This document shows positions 47,955 to 59,545 of a stretch of DNA of 64,000 nt, piece by piece; positions within the stretch are counted from its first letter, which is position 1, and every line of letters starts with the position of its first letter. The DNA is taken from the NCBI GenBank assembly GCA_003255065.1, contig QAOA01002574.1:39238-103237 (forward strand), read 5' to 3'. Origin of the DNA: Cercis canadensis (Eukaryota; Streptophyta; Magnoliopsida; Fabales; Fabaceae). The position numbers were made by a program, and so were the translations under genes. The notes beneath the pieces are model-generated. The model was not told where the DNA came from. It did not search any database and was given only the letters and a program-made list of their open reading frames with translations.

Positions 47955-50545
47955 TTTCTGCGTTTCTGACCCCTGGGCGGCAATATGCTTTCGGCGAAAT
48001 GCCATTCTCCAGTTCGGTACCACCCACCCTATAGTCCCATTTGCAGCTTAAAACCAGGAAAGCTCATCAATGAGCCAGGGAATTTGCGCATAATTTTGGC
48101 TATAAAAAGCCTCACAATACACAGACAGGGGGACCGAAAGAAAATTCTGAAACAAAAATAGAGAAAAAAGAAACACAAGCAGAGAGCAATACACATACAG
48201 AAGAGAACGGAGAACAAATTGAAACTCTAAAACACACACACACGGAGCAGATACACAGAACAGAGGGATACAGAGGCAGAGAAGAACTTCGAAAATTTGA
48301 AAAACAGCAACCGAATCCAGGTACCAATACTATCCTTTTTTATGTTCCTTTCCTTTTTTGTGTGTGTTAAATTTTCATTTTTTTCGAACCTACATGCATC
48401 ACCCATAGCTCAGTCAGACATTCCCGTTCCAAAATCCACCATTTTTTTTAAGAACTCATAAAAATTTAGGTGCATGCATAAAGTTAGGAAAGAAACAATG
48501 GAAGCTAAATTAAAAGGGAGAAACCGAATTGAAAGGAAAAATTAAGTTAAAAAGAAAATCCCCCTTTTAGAGAGAGAAAATTTCAGAGAGAGAGAGAGTT
48601 AATTCTTGAGAGAAATTTGAGGGAAAAGGAAAAATTTCTTACCTTTACCATGGCTTAGAAGAATCTCTCTGGTGTTCATCTCTTTGCCCTGTTGTCTCTC
48701 TCTTCCTTTCCCCCTTGCGAGCTCCCCTTTCCTCTCCATCCTTCTCTGCTGTCTTTTTCTCCCTGTGCGTATCTTCATCTTTTAGTTGCTGAAGCTTTTG
48801 TTTCCTTTTTCTATTTGCAATTGCTATTAACATGTACGTATGGGCTCTTTTAGTTAATTGGTTTGTATGCTATTTTGTCTTTGCTTTGTTTTGGGTTTTT
48901 GGTTTCTGATTTGTGTTTGGGCTGAAGTCACTTACTTAGGCAGAACTGAATTTTCGTGGGCCTCATCAAAATAAGTCCATTAGTCTTAGTTTTTTTATTT
49001 CAGCTTAGTCTGATTGGGCTTATTATGAAGTGGACCAGCCCATCAGTTTTTCTTTTATTATTTGCTTAGGCTTAGTACCAAATGGGCCTTTTGTTTCTAA
49101 TTTTTGTTGCTATTGGACCAAACCCACGAATTGGGTTACTAACCCAACATTTTTTCAGCTTTTGTTCTAAGTGTTATTTAAATTGGGCCTAGTATTAATG
49201 TTAAGTTTTTTTTTTAATTTCTTTTTATGGAGAGCCCATTATTAATATGTAGATTAGTTATTATTTAGTGATTAAGTATAATTATTATTCTTATATATAT
49301 ATATAGAAGTATGCTTTTAATTATTATTATTATTATTTTTTTAATCATTCCTATGTGATATTGTTGTCATGATTTTTTTTTTCTTTCTCTNATTTTTTTT
49401 TCTCTTTTTCATTTTTACCTTATAAAAGAAATAAAATCAAAGCCCGACGACGGATTAAGTTAGAAAAATTGTGTTGACAATTTTTTCTAATGTTCCTGAG
49501 GTGAGAAATAAATTTTTTGGTTATGCCAGAGGTATTGGTGTGGCCAATAAAATTCTCAATATCGTTTTTGTCTTTTTTAATTACCACATTTATAGTATTA
49601 ATTTATTACATTATAATTCATCTCCTTAAATCTTAACATTATTTTTAATTATGCTAGAAAAAGATTACTGACGAGGGAATAATTGAAATTAGTCATGATA
49701 ATGACGAGGTTTCGATATTCCGGAGGTAAAGGGATATCTCTAGTTCGGCCAGAAGTATTGGTAGGGTATGAGATCAATCCCTGATAAAAATCTTTCTCAG
49801 GGCATAATTTTCAAACGAACATTTTTTTAAATATAATATTTTAGTTTGAATTACCTTAATGTGAGTTAAAAGGTACCGACGAATGAATAGTTAAGGATAG
49901 TTGTAATGACAGCGGTTCCTTGACACTCCAGAGGTGAGGAGTGTCACTTTAGTCTTTCCAAGTAGATTGGTGGACTTAAAGAAATACCTCCAATAAAAAT
50001 CTTTACCACGAACTTTAAACATTTCATAAACACATATAAATTGTCTTTCATGTATCTATATATCACTTAATTAATGAGATTGCTAAATATTGCTTATGAT
50101 AGAATAGATTGGGGGAGGATTGTAATGACAATCACAAACTCTACCTAATAGTCTTGAAGCATCCTTTAGGTTTTTTCCAGAAGTGCTGGTAGAGCCTAAC
50201 AAAATTTTAATTTATTTTATAATGTTAGGACTAACTTAATTTATTTAAAAAGATAACTAGAGATTAAATGGGTAACCGTTCTAAGAACGGACGTGGTAGG
50301 GTGCTAATACCTTCCCTACACGTAATTAACCCCCGAATCCAAGCTCTGAACGCAGACCAAATTATTTAGGTGTCCAATCGCACCATTCCATTTGCTTGCT
50401 AAAAATGGAATAAAACGATTAGTGGCGACTCCATTATTTTCTTACATATTATTGCACATTCTTAACTTTTTATTTCCTTCTAGCGTAGGGGGATTTCGCC
50501 GCTCCGCTTCGTGCTCTCGAAAGGGACATTGCGACAACCGATACT
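47955..50545 (+). repeat. Probable solo LTR of a Ty3-gypsy (Tat/Ogre-like) element, nested
   Basis: The 3' part (50270-50545) has the run GGTAACCGTTCTAAGAACGG, GGTAGGGTGCTAATACC, TTAGTGGCGACTCC and GGGGATTTCGCCGCTCCGC, which I associate with LTRs of the Tat/Ogre lineage. A TATA box (CTATAAAAAGCC, about 48101) with purine-rich leader-like sequence sits at the 5' part. No gag or pol follows, hence solo LTR. The sequence on both sides is related (AGAGAAGCAAAATTA on the left, AGAAAGCAAATAAAATT on the right), marking the insertion point roughly. Boundaries are approximate. Confidence 0.5.
49445..50210 (+). repeat. Four imperfect ~210-bp tandem repeats within the LTR
   Basis: Units begin near 49445, 49665, 49870 and 50085. 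Each has a GACGA/GAATA start, a TGACA or AATGAC segment, CTCCAGAGGTGAGG-like or CCTGAGGTGAG-like text, and GCCAGAAGTATTGGTAG-like text. They are diverged from one another. Confidence 0.6.
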
Positions 50546-51790
50546 GAAGAGAAGTGAGAAAGCAAATAAAATTGGGATTTAACTATGGAAATAAAGTCTA
50601 GAGTTTCTAATTTTACCATAACTAATTCGAATTAACTTCCATATCTCATTAATTTAGAATTATTTTTCTAATTGATAGTCGATATTCCCTAATTTTTCCA
50701 CTAATCTCTCCCAAGCTCTAATGAAAACATCTATAATTGCTAATCTACTATATTCCTATGTGAATTAAAAAAACTAGAAATTCATTAACTTCTATGGATC
50801 CCATGTAGCGATTATACAGACCATAGAAGTATATTCATATCCCAAATGCAATCTATGACATTTATCCCAATAAAATAGACACATAAATCTCCTTATAGTT
50901 TCATTATGATTAACCCAACATCTAATTAGTTAAGTTTTTAGAAGCATTAAGCACATAGATGAACACTCAATGAAAATAATTCATAGATTAATTCGATGGT
51001 AGAAATTCAAAACATCATAGTTATGATACATCTTACCCCTAGAAAAGGAAATTAGATCATACTGGAAAAGTAAAACATCCTAATAGTAAATCTAAACAAA
51101 AGTAAAGAAAAGATGAAGAAGGAAAACTCATGTGGAAGATGAATTCGTTGCCGTCTCCTCCTTCACGCCTTGCTTTTCTATCCTACAATTCTAAACTTAT
51201 GGGAACTTGTGAGAACCCTCATTTAGTCCTAAAATTACTTATTTATAGGTCCTAAGAAGTCAAATTACATTAGGAAATGTTTTAGGGTTAAAAACCTACC
51301 AAAACTAGGAAAACAAGTGACTTGGATGTCTGAGACGGCATCCGGGGCGCCTGGGCCTCTGTCTAAAGCTGCTGACTTTGTACTGCTGGGCGCCTAGGCA
51401 CTTGGCCTTCTGGCTGAAGCTCCAATTTCCTTTGTCAGGGCGCCTAGGTCTTGCATTGTGGCAACTAGCCACCCTGGTCTGGGCCATGACACGCAAACCC
51501 AAAAGCCATAATTACATTTCTTACAAAACAAACACAAAAACACAAGAAATAAGACCAATAAAAACCTCAAAATTTAGCTAAATGCCTAGTAAATGGTATC
51601 TAATTCTTCGATATAAAATCCACTCATCATTACGGGTTTAAGTAATTTGCAGAAGGTTAGAAACTTGAATGTCCATGTCCTTATATAAGAAATGTTTTTG
51701 GATAAAATCTAAACTGAAACTTGAAAGTGGAAAAGATCCCCTAGCTGCAATTGTCTCTGTGCCTTTGTAGTTTCCTGGTTTCGGCCTTAG

Positions 51791-52191
51791 GGACAAGCCA
51801 ATGAAGCCATGCATAAAATGGTTTAGTTCCTTCAGGTTAAAGTTGTAAATATCAAGGCAATAAACAATGAGTGATTTTTCAGATATTTGGGACATGATAA
51901 TTATTATACCGATAAATATATTTGTATTTGAACTAAAAATGAAGTCTTTTTAAGGGAAATCTCAATTATCTGACTGGATACTCCAATATGGANGGACAAG
52001 CCAATGAAGCCATGCATAAAATGGTTTAGTTCCTTCAGGTTAAAGTTGTAAATATCAAGGCAATAAACAATGAGTGATTTTTCAGATATTTGGGACATGA
52101 TAATTATTATACCTATAAATATATTTGTATTTGAACTAAAAATGAAGTCTTTTTAAGGGAAATCTTATCTGACTGGATACTCCAATATGGA
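51791..52191 (+). repeat. ~200-bp direct repeat around an N (51993)
   Basis: 51791-51992 and 51994-52191 are almost identical, separated by one N. Most likely an unmerged contig overlap in the MYB copy B 5' flank. Confidence 0.85.
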
Positions 52192-52468
52192 GAAATCAAG
52201 TTGGAAGGTGTATGGAGTGGTATGGGGTTTACTTGGAAGGGGTTCCCTCCTTTGCAAGGCACTATTATGGATTGGTTTGGGAAGGTTCTTTTTGCACTTC
52301 CACGAGGTGATATTTAGAATGGGTGCTGGTGCCCTTATAGTTTCTTCAGGTGTTAAGGAGGAGATATGGATGCCTCTGATAAAGGGAGTGTGCAAGGTCA
52401 ATGTAGTAGATGTGGCTGTCTTTTCTGTGTTGGAGTTGGTGGTGCGTGACCTTGACGGATGGTTCTAA
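52187..52468 (+). pseudogene. LINE RNase H-like fragment in MYB flank
   Basis: Encodes EEIWMPLIKGVCKVN followed by VLELVVRDLDGWF, the pattern W-x-P-x(2)-G-x(2)-K-x-N ... V-V-R-D-x(2)-G at the start of LINE-associated RNase H domains, but with the catalytic Asp region altered. A shortened, more decayed version is in the copy A flank near 35640-35760. Weak assignment. Confidence 0.35.
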
Positions 52469-52681
52469 TTGTTTTTAGTCTTACACATTACTATAGTTTA
52501 ATCGATTAATATAAAACTCTAAAGGATTTAGCCTTGTCATAGATACATTTAAGTTAGCCAAAGTTCAAATCTTAGGGCTAACACCTAAGAAATTTTTTCT
52601 CTTGAATGTACTATACCGATGTAGGTGGTGTACCCTTAAGATCACTCAGAGAGCTGAGACTTAGTCTCAATGCGCGAATAC

Positions 52682-53133
52682 TGGCCTATAAATACCGTTA
52701 CTGTTAAAATAAAAAGCAAAAATCAATAATTATAATAACAAATAACAATTGGTATTATATTATATCAATCTTGAATCCAAATAATGTCAATTTTGTGGAT
52801 TTATTCAAAGGAAACAAAGATTTATTTTGAATTTGGACATTTAATAATTGATGGTGGTAAAGTTTGGTCCAAATTAATTATGAAAAAAGAATGTTGCGCA
52901 GACATGGATTTGGTGATACTTGTTGANTGGCCTATAAATACCGTTACTGTTAAAATAAAAAGCAAAAATCAATAATTATAATAACAAATAATGTCAATTT
53001 TGTGGATTTATTCAAAGGAAACAAAGATTTATTTTGAATTTGGACATTTAATAATTGATGGTGGTAAAGTTTGGTCCAAATTAATTATGAAAAAAGAATG
53101 TTGCGCAGACATGGATTTGGTGATACTTGTTGA
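52682..53133 (+). repeat. ~210-245-bp direct repeat around an N (52927)
   Basis: 52682-52926 and 52928-53133 share nearly identical sequence; the first copy has about 40 extra bases. Separated by a single N, consistent with two haplotype contig ends placed in series. Confidence 0.85.
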
Positions 53134-53401
53134 CCACGGTTGGGGCAGTGGAGTATCAAATGAGTGGGTTGGTGCTGAAGATATGCAAGCGAAGCTTCTA
53201 AGAAGTCTCCTGAAAAGCAGCAGGAAGGTGGCTGCTCTAGCATGTCTCTTGTTGGTGTAAAAAGATTGTATAGTTTAGCAGAATATACATAAATCTTTTG
53301 TAGAGAGGCCTGTTTGCAATAAATTTAGAGGTTCTTTTAGTAAAAGTACAGCAATAATTTATACAGCATGAAAGCCATCGATCGTGTCTTTAGTCCCATG
53401 G

Positions 53402-53411
53402 TATATATAAA
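53402..53411 (+). promoter_or_regulatory. TATA box of MYB copy B
   Basis: TATATATAAA about 90 bp upstream of the ATG, conserved with copy A at 36218-36227. Confidence 0.6.
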
Positions 53412-53501
53412 GAGAAATGTTGAGGGTTGCAGGATAGAGGCAAAGAAAGCATAATCAGTATCTCTTCTCTACCTCACGCACAAACACCAAAATCAATAGA
53501 G

Positions 53502-55151
53502 ATGACGAAAAAGCCTTACTGTTACAAAAGTGGACTTAAGAAAGGAAGGTGGACACCAGAGGAAGATAACAAGTTGATTGCTTATGTCACTAGGTATGGC
53601 CACTTGAATTGGCGGCTACTCCCCAAGTTTGCAGGTAATTAGTTAGTTGAACATAGCAAAGTTTCTCGTTTGTGTTTTCTTCCTTACTGCCAAATTGAGC
53701 TCTCAACTTCTTTAATTTGGATGATGCTACTTCTGTACTTCAGCATCACTTCTTGTTGATGAAGTGTTCTCCAACCACTTCCAAAGAAAATTGGAACGTG
53801 TATTACATTTCTTTAAAGGAAATTCTACCCTTGCTCTATTAGAACAAGATAAAACAAAACCCTAAGGACTATATCAAAAACTTTCGAAAATAAATCAATT
53901 TGAGGGAAAAGCTCTCTTTCTCAACCAAGATTAATTCCACAAAGGAAAGAGACAGCAAAGCATCATGCATGCTCTTTGAGTGAGAGATCAGGAGGCTCTT
54001 TCTAGAAGGAAACTAGAGAAGAATACACATATATACTTTGTAAATTATAGTTATTTAAACTCAAATTAAATGGCTTTCAAGTATTCAAAAATTCAAAGGA
54101 CTCTTCTCTTTGACCGTTTCATATTATGAACTATGATGTACTCATGTACTAAAGTCATTAGAATTGCTTTTCAGGCCTTGCAAGGTGTGGAAAGAGCTGC
54201 AGATTGAGATGGAAGAATTACCTGAGGCCCAATATCAAAAGAGGGAACTACACTAAAGAAGAGGAAGAGATTATTATCAAACTGCACGAAAAGCTTGGTA
54301 ATAGGTATGACACCCAGCTCATTGCTCTTCTCCAATTCTCCAAAAATTTGCACCGTACAAAATCCTTGTGCCTTGCACCATAACTCAACCAAAGTTTTTA
54401 ATTCCATCAGTGTAACACTAGTTATGATTCTTTCCAGAGTTACGTTAGAGAAATTTCAATTGAGTTAATTTAGAGAAATTCTTAGGTACTCCTAAAATAA
54501 ATACTCTTTAGACATAAAAAAAAAATGGGCACTATAACAAGTTCACCTTTCGTGTTTATATATAAAGTATGAACTTTGAGAGTATGCAAAAAATTTCCGT
54601 TTATTTGGTTTATGGCAACATGGGAACCATATCCAATCAATAGAATCACTAGCAATTAACATTTGATGTTTAATGTTTTGCTAAATCAAATGCCCATAAT
54701 TTGCAGATGGTCTGAGATTGCCTCTCAATTACCAGGAAGATCAGATAATGAGATAAAAAATTACTGGCACGCGACTCTTAAGAAACGCTTTCCACAGAAA
54801 TCAGTCACAGATGAAAAGGCTGTAGTCTTTAGGGACGAGAGAGACTCTGAGACAAAAACTGATCCTTTTCTAGGTATCCTAATTACTTCCAAAATATCCT
54901 ATGCTTCTCCCTTGTCCCCGCAGACATCTTCGAGTGAATTCTTCGCCATAACTATGGAGACCACAGCAGACAGTAACCAAAATGCAATTATGGAAGACGA
55001 CTTTGCTCTTTTGGATGCATACACAACGGAAAATTTCTTGTCAGAGCCATTTATGGCTGACATTTCCTACGTCCCAAATGATATATTGATACCCATGGTG
55101 GCTGAACCCGAATATTCATATCCAGTGTATGATGCAGAACTTTGGGAGTGA
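53502..55151 (+). CDS. R2R3-MYB transcription factor copy B (intact)
   Basis: Nuclear DNA-binding regulator. Exons 53502-53634, 54175-54304 and 54707-55151 (133, 130 and 445 nt; the first two are the usual sizes for R2R3-MYBs) encode 235 residues without interruption. R2 spans about residues 14-62 with Trp in [15 protein letters not shown] and RLRWKNYL. R3 spans about 65-113 with an aromatic Tyr replacing the first Trp ([10 protein letters not shown]), then GNRWSEIA and [13 protein letters not shown]. The C-terminus is acidic and ends YDAELWE, reminiscent of the MYB13/14/15 subgroup, whose members act in stress and phenylpropanoid or stilbene control; this placement is inference. The ATG is the only in-frame Met before R2. 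The protein is short for the family (235 aa). Its distal upstream flank is interrupted by the 47683-51632 insertion. Confidence 0.95.
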
Positions 55152-56264
55152 AAATAATTTGCACCACAAGGGATTCAAATTGTGATTATGATTGCAGTTG
55201 TGGAAATTGTCAAAAAACTCGCTAATAGCATACTACTATTGCAAAAACTTGCCATCATGAAGGCTACTACAACTACAATATTAATTGCTGGCGTATGCGA
55301 TTGTCAGACTACAATTTAAATCCCTATATACTATATATGACTATATATACTTGCTTATTCTAATTATGAATAGGAGGAGTACGTGGGGATGGAGTTTTGC
55401 AGTTTGATGTTCTATATCCTTTGATTAGCAGAATAAAACATAGCCATATATATGTTGAAAAATAACAGTTGAACACTAGTGTACCTTGATGTGTGTCATT
55501 TGAGATGTCAAATGTATAATGTGCAAATAAAGGAGAAGGCCACAATACACAATTCAAGAGTTGTGCTGCTAAAAACTTAATAAAGATTTTTGGATATGAT
55601 GACTTGCAAGCTTTTGTCTCATTTGCTTGTTCAATCCAAGGGTCACAAACTCTATGGTACTAATATACACTTTATTTATGTGTATTGTAAACACTACCAC
55701 AAATAAATAGAAAAAGAAATCTTAATACCTACACTGAAGTCCAGGCTTGAATCTCCTTGAGTCCATTTCGCTCATGTTTGCTATCAGATTTTTCTCATGT
55801 GTGCTAAACAAAATATAATAGCCCAAAATAAACAGTTATTTTGGTCTTTGTTTCCTTAAAACAGTTATTTTGGCTCGAATCTCCTTAAGACCACATGCAT
55901 TTTATTTTGTTTATGAATAATCATTTTTTTTCTTTTTTCTAGAGTCTAATGCATTCAGTGACAAGAAGGTTGTCACTGCATGTATATTCTCACTAAAATC
56001 ATAATTTTTCAGTTTTTTAAAAAACAATTATTTTTCAAGTTTTAGTACTTGAAAGAAAAAAAGTCAATAAATTACAAAGATAANATTACAAAGGTAAATA
56101 TTTTTTTAAAAAAATGTATATCACATGAGATAAAATTACCAAAATACCTCTTGATACTACATAGTTATTATGTCCATATATATGATTATATTATAGTTAG
56201 TTATTCAATATACGTTGCCTATATATAGCACCCGGCATCTCCAAGTATGACTTAACTCGTCAAG
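55152..56264. other. MYB copy B 3' flank
   Basis: Matches the copy A 3' flank only to about 55290, then diverges. No coding sequence recognised. A small overlap repeat flanks the N at 56084. Confidence 0.5.
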
Positions 56265-56389
56265 ACATGGTGTTGAATTATTTGAAAGAATGGAAGAATA
56301 TCGTAACATACATTGATTATAGACGATTCTTGCTTGACAAGGCTTAGATAAACTTATGACAAACATTAGTTGATTATTCAAGAAAAAAA

Positions 56390-56442
56390 TATTCGTTTTC
56401 CCATTTTAGTCCAATNTATTCGTTTTCCCATTTTGGTCCAAT
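56390..56442 (+). repeat. Short direct repeat around N (56416)
   Basis: TATTCGTTTTCCCATTTT-GTCCAAT on both sides of a single N: unmerged overlap. Confidence 0.8.
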
Positions 56443-56667
56443 ATGACAAAGCATAAATATGATAGTAGGTGATATCGACATCAATATGCGTTTGTAGATA
56501 GAACGTAAACGAACCAAAATTATTATATAGGTTATTGCTCAATATTTAAATATAAGAATTATTTTTAAATTATTTAAATCATGTAAATGCATCAATATTT
56601 GTAAGGGCAGGTTCTGTAGACCAAAAAAAAAAAACCTGTTTAAATATCTCAGTAAAATAATATAGCC

Positions 56668-57285
56668 AACAAAAGGGCACTTTAACCCAAATATTATACT
56701 TTTACAACTTTTTTTTACATATTTATAACACTTTCAAATTTATTTACCTTAATATTACACATTTTAAAAAATCAAAAACTAAAAAAAAATAAAAATTCGG
56801 AGCAATGGACCCTATCAGACACACCGTGGGCTAGCCGACGTGTCCCCACCGGACACGCCGCGGTCCATGTGGCATGTCCCAATTTGACTTACTTGACAGA
56901 GGTGGCAAACGTGGCGTGTGGTAGTGACTTTCCTCCTCCAAAAAGTCATCCATTTTGAAAACCACAAGGTGGATTACGTTCAACACCTCGTGTTCATGGG
57001 AGTTTCTCTCTCTATCACAGCCTTCCTTATCCTGGCACGCATTCTAGCAAAACTCAAGTTCTTAACAACCCAAATGGGGACACGCCACATGGGCCGCGGC
57101 ATGTCTGGTGGGGACACTCCGGCTAGCCTATGGTGTGTCCGGTGGGACCCACTACTCCGAAAAAGTTTTTCAGTTTTTAATTTTTTTAAAATTGTAATAT
57201 TAAGGTCAATAAATTTAAAAATGTTATAAATGTGTAAAAAAATTGTAAAAGTATAATATTTAGATCAAAATACACTACATTATTC
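56668..57285. mobile_element. Long inverted-repeat (foldback/MITE-like) element
   Basis: Two arms of roughly 215 bp (56668-56885 and 57071-57285) are reverse complements: AATATTATACTTTTAC on the left against GTAAAAGTATAATATT on the right, and GGAGCAATGGACCC against GTGGGACCCACTACTCC. The GC-rich inner arms (GGACACGCC, TGGGGACACG) contrast with AT-rich outer arms. No transposase. A clear target duplication was not found. Confidence 0.75.
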
Positions 57286-57631
57286 TTTTTTGAATAACAA
57301 TTGGATTAGTATATAATAGTAGTCAATAGTGTGAGAGGAGCCCACTTGAACATGACTTTATAGGTTAGAGGGCTAAACAAAAGAAGACCTTAACAACCAT
57401 GTAGATTTTTCGGTCTCCTTTTCTTTTTAAGTTTGTGTTTTGGATTAGGGTCTCTCTCTATCCCTTCTTTTTTTTTTTTTGTTGGCTCTCTATCCCTTTT
57501 TTGATGTGATACGATGAAGACTTCATTTGTCACACAGATAGTAAGAGAAGTGATTTTACTATTTAGAATAACAAAATTTATAGAATTTAATTTATTTACA
57601 AATAATTTTTTTTAATACAATTTATTTTAAA

Positions 57632-57670
57632 TTATATTAAAAATCATTTGNTTATATGAAAAATCATTTG
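57632..57670 (+). repeat. Short direct repeat around N (57651)
   Basis: TTATAT-AAAAATCATTTG on either side of a single N, again an assembly overlap signature. Confidence 0.7.
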
Positions 57671-58574
57671 TCATATAATAATTGATTTATATAAATCATA
57701 TATTTTTTGAAAAGATTTGTGGATCTTTTCTGTTAACAAAATTATTTTTTCTACTTAATAAATGTATCAAACACAATTATTTTTGTATAAAAAAAATAAT
57801 GATGAATTGGTACTTGAAATTAATAATTAGTTATAAATTATTATAAATTTTTCAAAACTTAGTAACTAGTTCTACTCATGCTTATACATCCCCTTACTGC
57901 AATTTTCTCTCTCTGTCTGATCTGTCGCTTTCTGATTTCCGCCTTTGGGTAAAAGCTCAAGCCAATGAAGCCAAGCGTAAAATGGGGCTCTTTCTTCAGT
58001 ACCGAGTTGTTTTCACTGGTACGCAATTTTACTTGATTTTAATATTTTTTTAGAGACTTTAAGTTAAACTAAAATGTAAAAACACATATCTCTTTTACTA
58101 AACTTTTTCTCTTCCCACTTTCTGTCTCCGGTACCAAAGAAAGAGCTGTAAAATGGCTAACTTTGTAAATATCAATGCAAGAAACAACTATCATTAAGGT
58201 GTATAGTAGGAGTAGTCCATTATTATTTGTCCCATTATCAAGTCCAAACAGAAACACATCTCTCGCGGGGCCTCTTGGTTATTAGTGGGGTCCCATTTTT
58301 TTTTTTTAAATTCTTTTGGTGTTGGGTAACAATTATTTTGGGGTATATTGTGGTAGGAGGTTTCACCTTTAAGATCTCTTATATGCTAGAAAGCACTGAA
58401 ATGTGCGTTTTCCGGACGTACCTGTTTCAGGTATGCTTCCGAAATATGAAACGCGAAATACGTCTCCTTCACCTAAACGTTGACTTTTTCCTCTTTTTTT
58501 TTTTTTCATTTTGAAACGCGCTGCCATGGGATCTCGAATCTATGTTTGGTTTCATCCATGACTTCATGTTCTGC

Positions 58575-58668
58575 TAAGCTGGCTAAGAGAGATAGAGAGA
58601 GAGAGAGGGGGGCGGGGGCGGGGGCTCGGGAGGGAGAGCGAGCGAGAGAGAGAGAGAGGGAGGGAGTG
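58575..58668 (+). repeat. GA-rich simple sequence
   Basis: GAGAGA tracts interrupted by GGGGGCGGGGGCG. Low complexity; open frames across it are not credible genes. Confidence 0.85.
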
Positions 58669-58879
58669 TGGTAGTCTTAGATTCAAAGTGAGAAAGAGAC
58701 AAAACTGGGAAAAGAAACATTATACCAACCCAAGTGTTTTATGCCACTTTGCTGAGGCAATGTCATCAATTATTTCTTTTTCAAAAATTGAAAAAAAAAA
58801 AGAATTGTGTTTTATTTTCGTAATTTTTGATATTTTGGTTAAATTTTTCATTTTAAATAGAGTATGTGTCAATTCTATT

Positions 58880-58880
<1 letters not shown>

Positions 58881-58934
<54 letters not shown>
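58881..58934 (+). repeat. (TA)n microsatellite
   Basis: About 27 uninterrupted TA units, the longest TA tract in the window. Confidence 0.95.
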
Positions 58935-58935
<1 letters not shown>

Positions 58936-58936
<1 letters not shown>

Positions 58937-59070
58937 AGTAAAACTCTTTTTTCATCCTTGGAAAATTCAGCCAATGACAAATTAGTCCTCCGTCAGGTGA
59001 CATTAAGTGAGGTTGGATGGAAAAGTCCACGTGGCACATTAAGTGTTGACGTGACACCTAAAAAAATTTC
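58936..59070 (+). mobile_element. MULE/MITE left terminus
   Basis: Starts GAGTAAAACTCTTTTTT and contains GACAAATTAGTCCTCCGTCAG and GTGGCACATTAAGTG, closely similar to the left TIR of the MITE at 18744 and to the MULE ends. No matching right end was found before the gypsy LTR near 59546, so it is truncated or the right end is too diverged. Confidence 0.55.
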
Positions 59071-59420
59071 TCTCTCTCTCTTTCTCCTTCTTCATCCTCA
59101 CTTATCTCTCTCTCTCTCTCTCTCCGACATCTCTCTCTCACAGCCATTCTTACTCTCTCTCCTTAATGAATTTCTCTCTCTCTTATCTCTCTCTTCCCCC
59201 TTCGTCCCTTGCCTCTCTCTGCAACTCTCTCTCTCTCTCTTGCTCAACTTTCTCATAACCCGTACTCCACTCTTCTCACGACCACACTACCTGTATTTAC
59301 TCCCTTCAAGCATATGCCCACCACAAAAGCATCTCCAAAGGCAAAGAAACTACCGAAGTGTTTTCTCTGTTCTTTCTTTCTTTCTTTCTCTCTCTCTCTC
59401 TCTCTCTTCATCATTCTCTC
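59070..59420 (+). repeat. CT-rich simple-sequence region
   Basis: Several (CT)n tracts (59072-59130, 59150-59240, 59370-59415) with a stretch between that could be a leader of a captured gene. Long open frames here are mostly Ser/Leu runs from CT repeats. Confidence 0.8.
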
Positions 59421-59545
59421 CTTTCCTTCCCTACTTCTATCTTCTGCTTCCACATTTGCGTCCATGTCCTCCTCCTCCTCGTCGTGCATGAAATCACAGA
59501 AACCTTGAAACTTAAAATAATTCAGAAAATTGATTACCTTGTGTA

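Larger units (their letters stand above)
47683..51632. mobile_element. Multi-kilobase insertion splitting the MYB copy B upstream flank
   Basis: The flank sequence of copy A around 35260-35290 is continuous, but in the copy B unit the same sequence breaks near 47682 and resumes near 51633 (GGGTTTAAGTAATTTGCAG). The insert begins GTGTTGTGCAAAAAGTGAAC and ends AAATCCACTCATCATTAC. It contains a nested Tat/Ogre-like LTR and three copies of a GGGCGCC-like motif (51340-51455). The family of the outer insertion and its exact target duplication could not be determined. Confidence 0.6.
34345..58400. repeat. Array of diverged segmental duplications around an R2R3-MYB gene
   Basis: A common 5'-flank sequence occurs at least four times, starting near 34345, 43140, 46718 and 56265. 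Landmarks in order are CCCATTTTA-TCCAATATTA, TTCACGTCTGGCCAAAA, GGTCTCCC-TTTCTTTT-AAGTTT, TTGGATTAGG and AAATATCAA-GCAAGAAACAA. Only the first and third units retain the MYB coding region (copies A and B); the second and fourth are flank only, and individual landmarks are missing or altered in some units. A block at 45345-46020 also recurs at 58209-58380. Confidence 0.75.

Noticed and set aside
48029..48327. Cys/Phe/Ser-rich open frames on the minus strand
   Set aside because: Three overlapping frames over the purine-rich leader of the LTR; low complexity.
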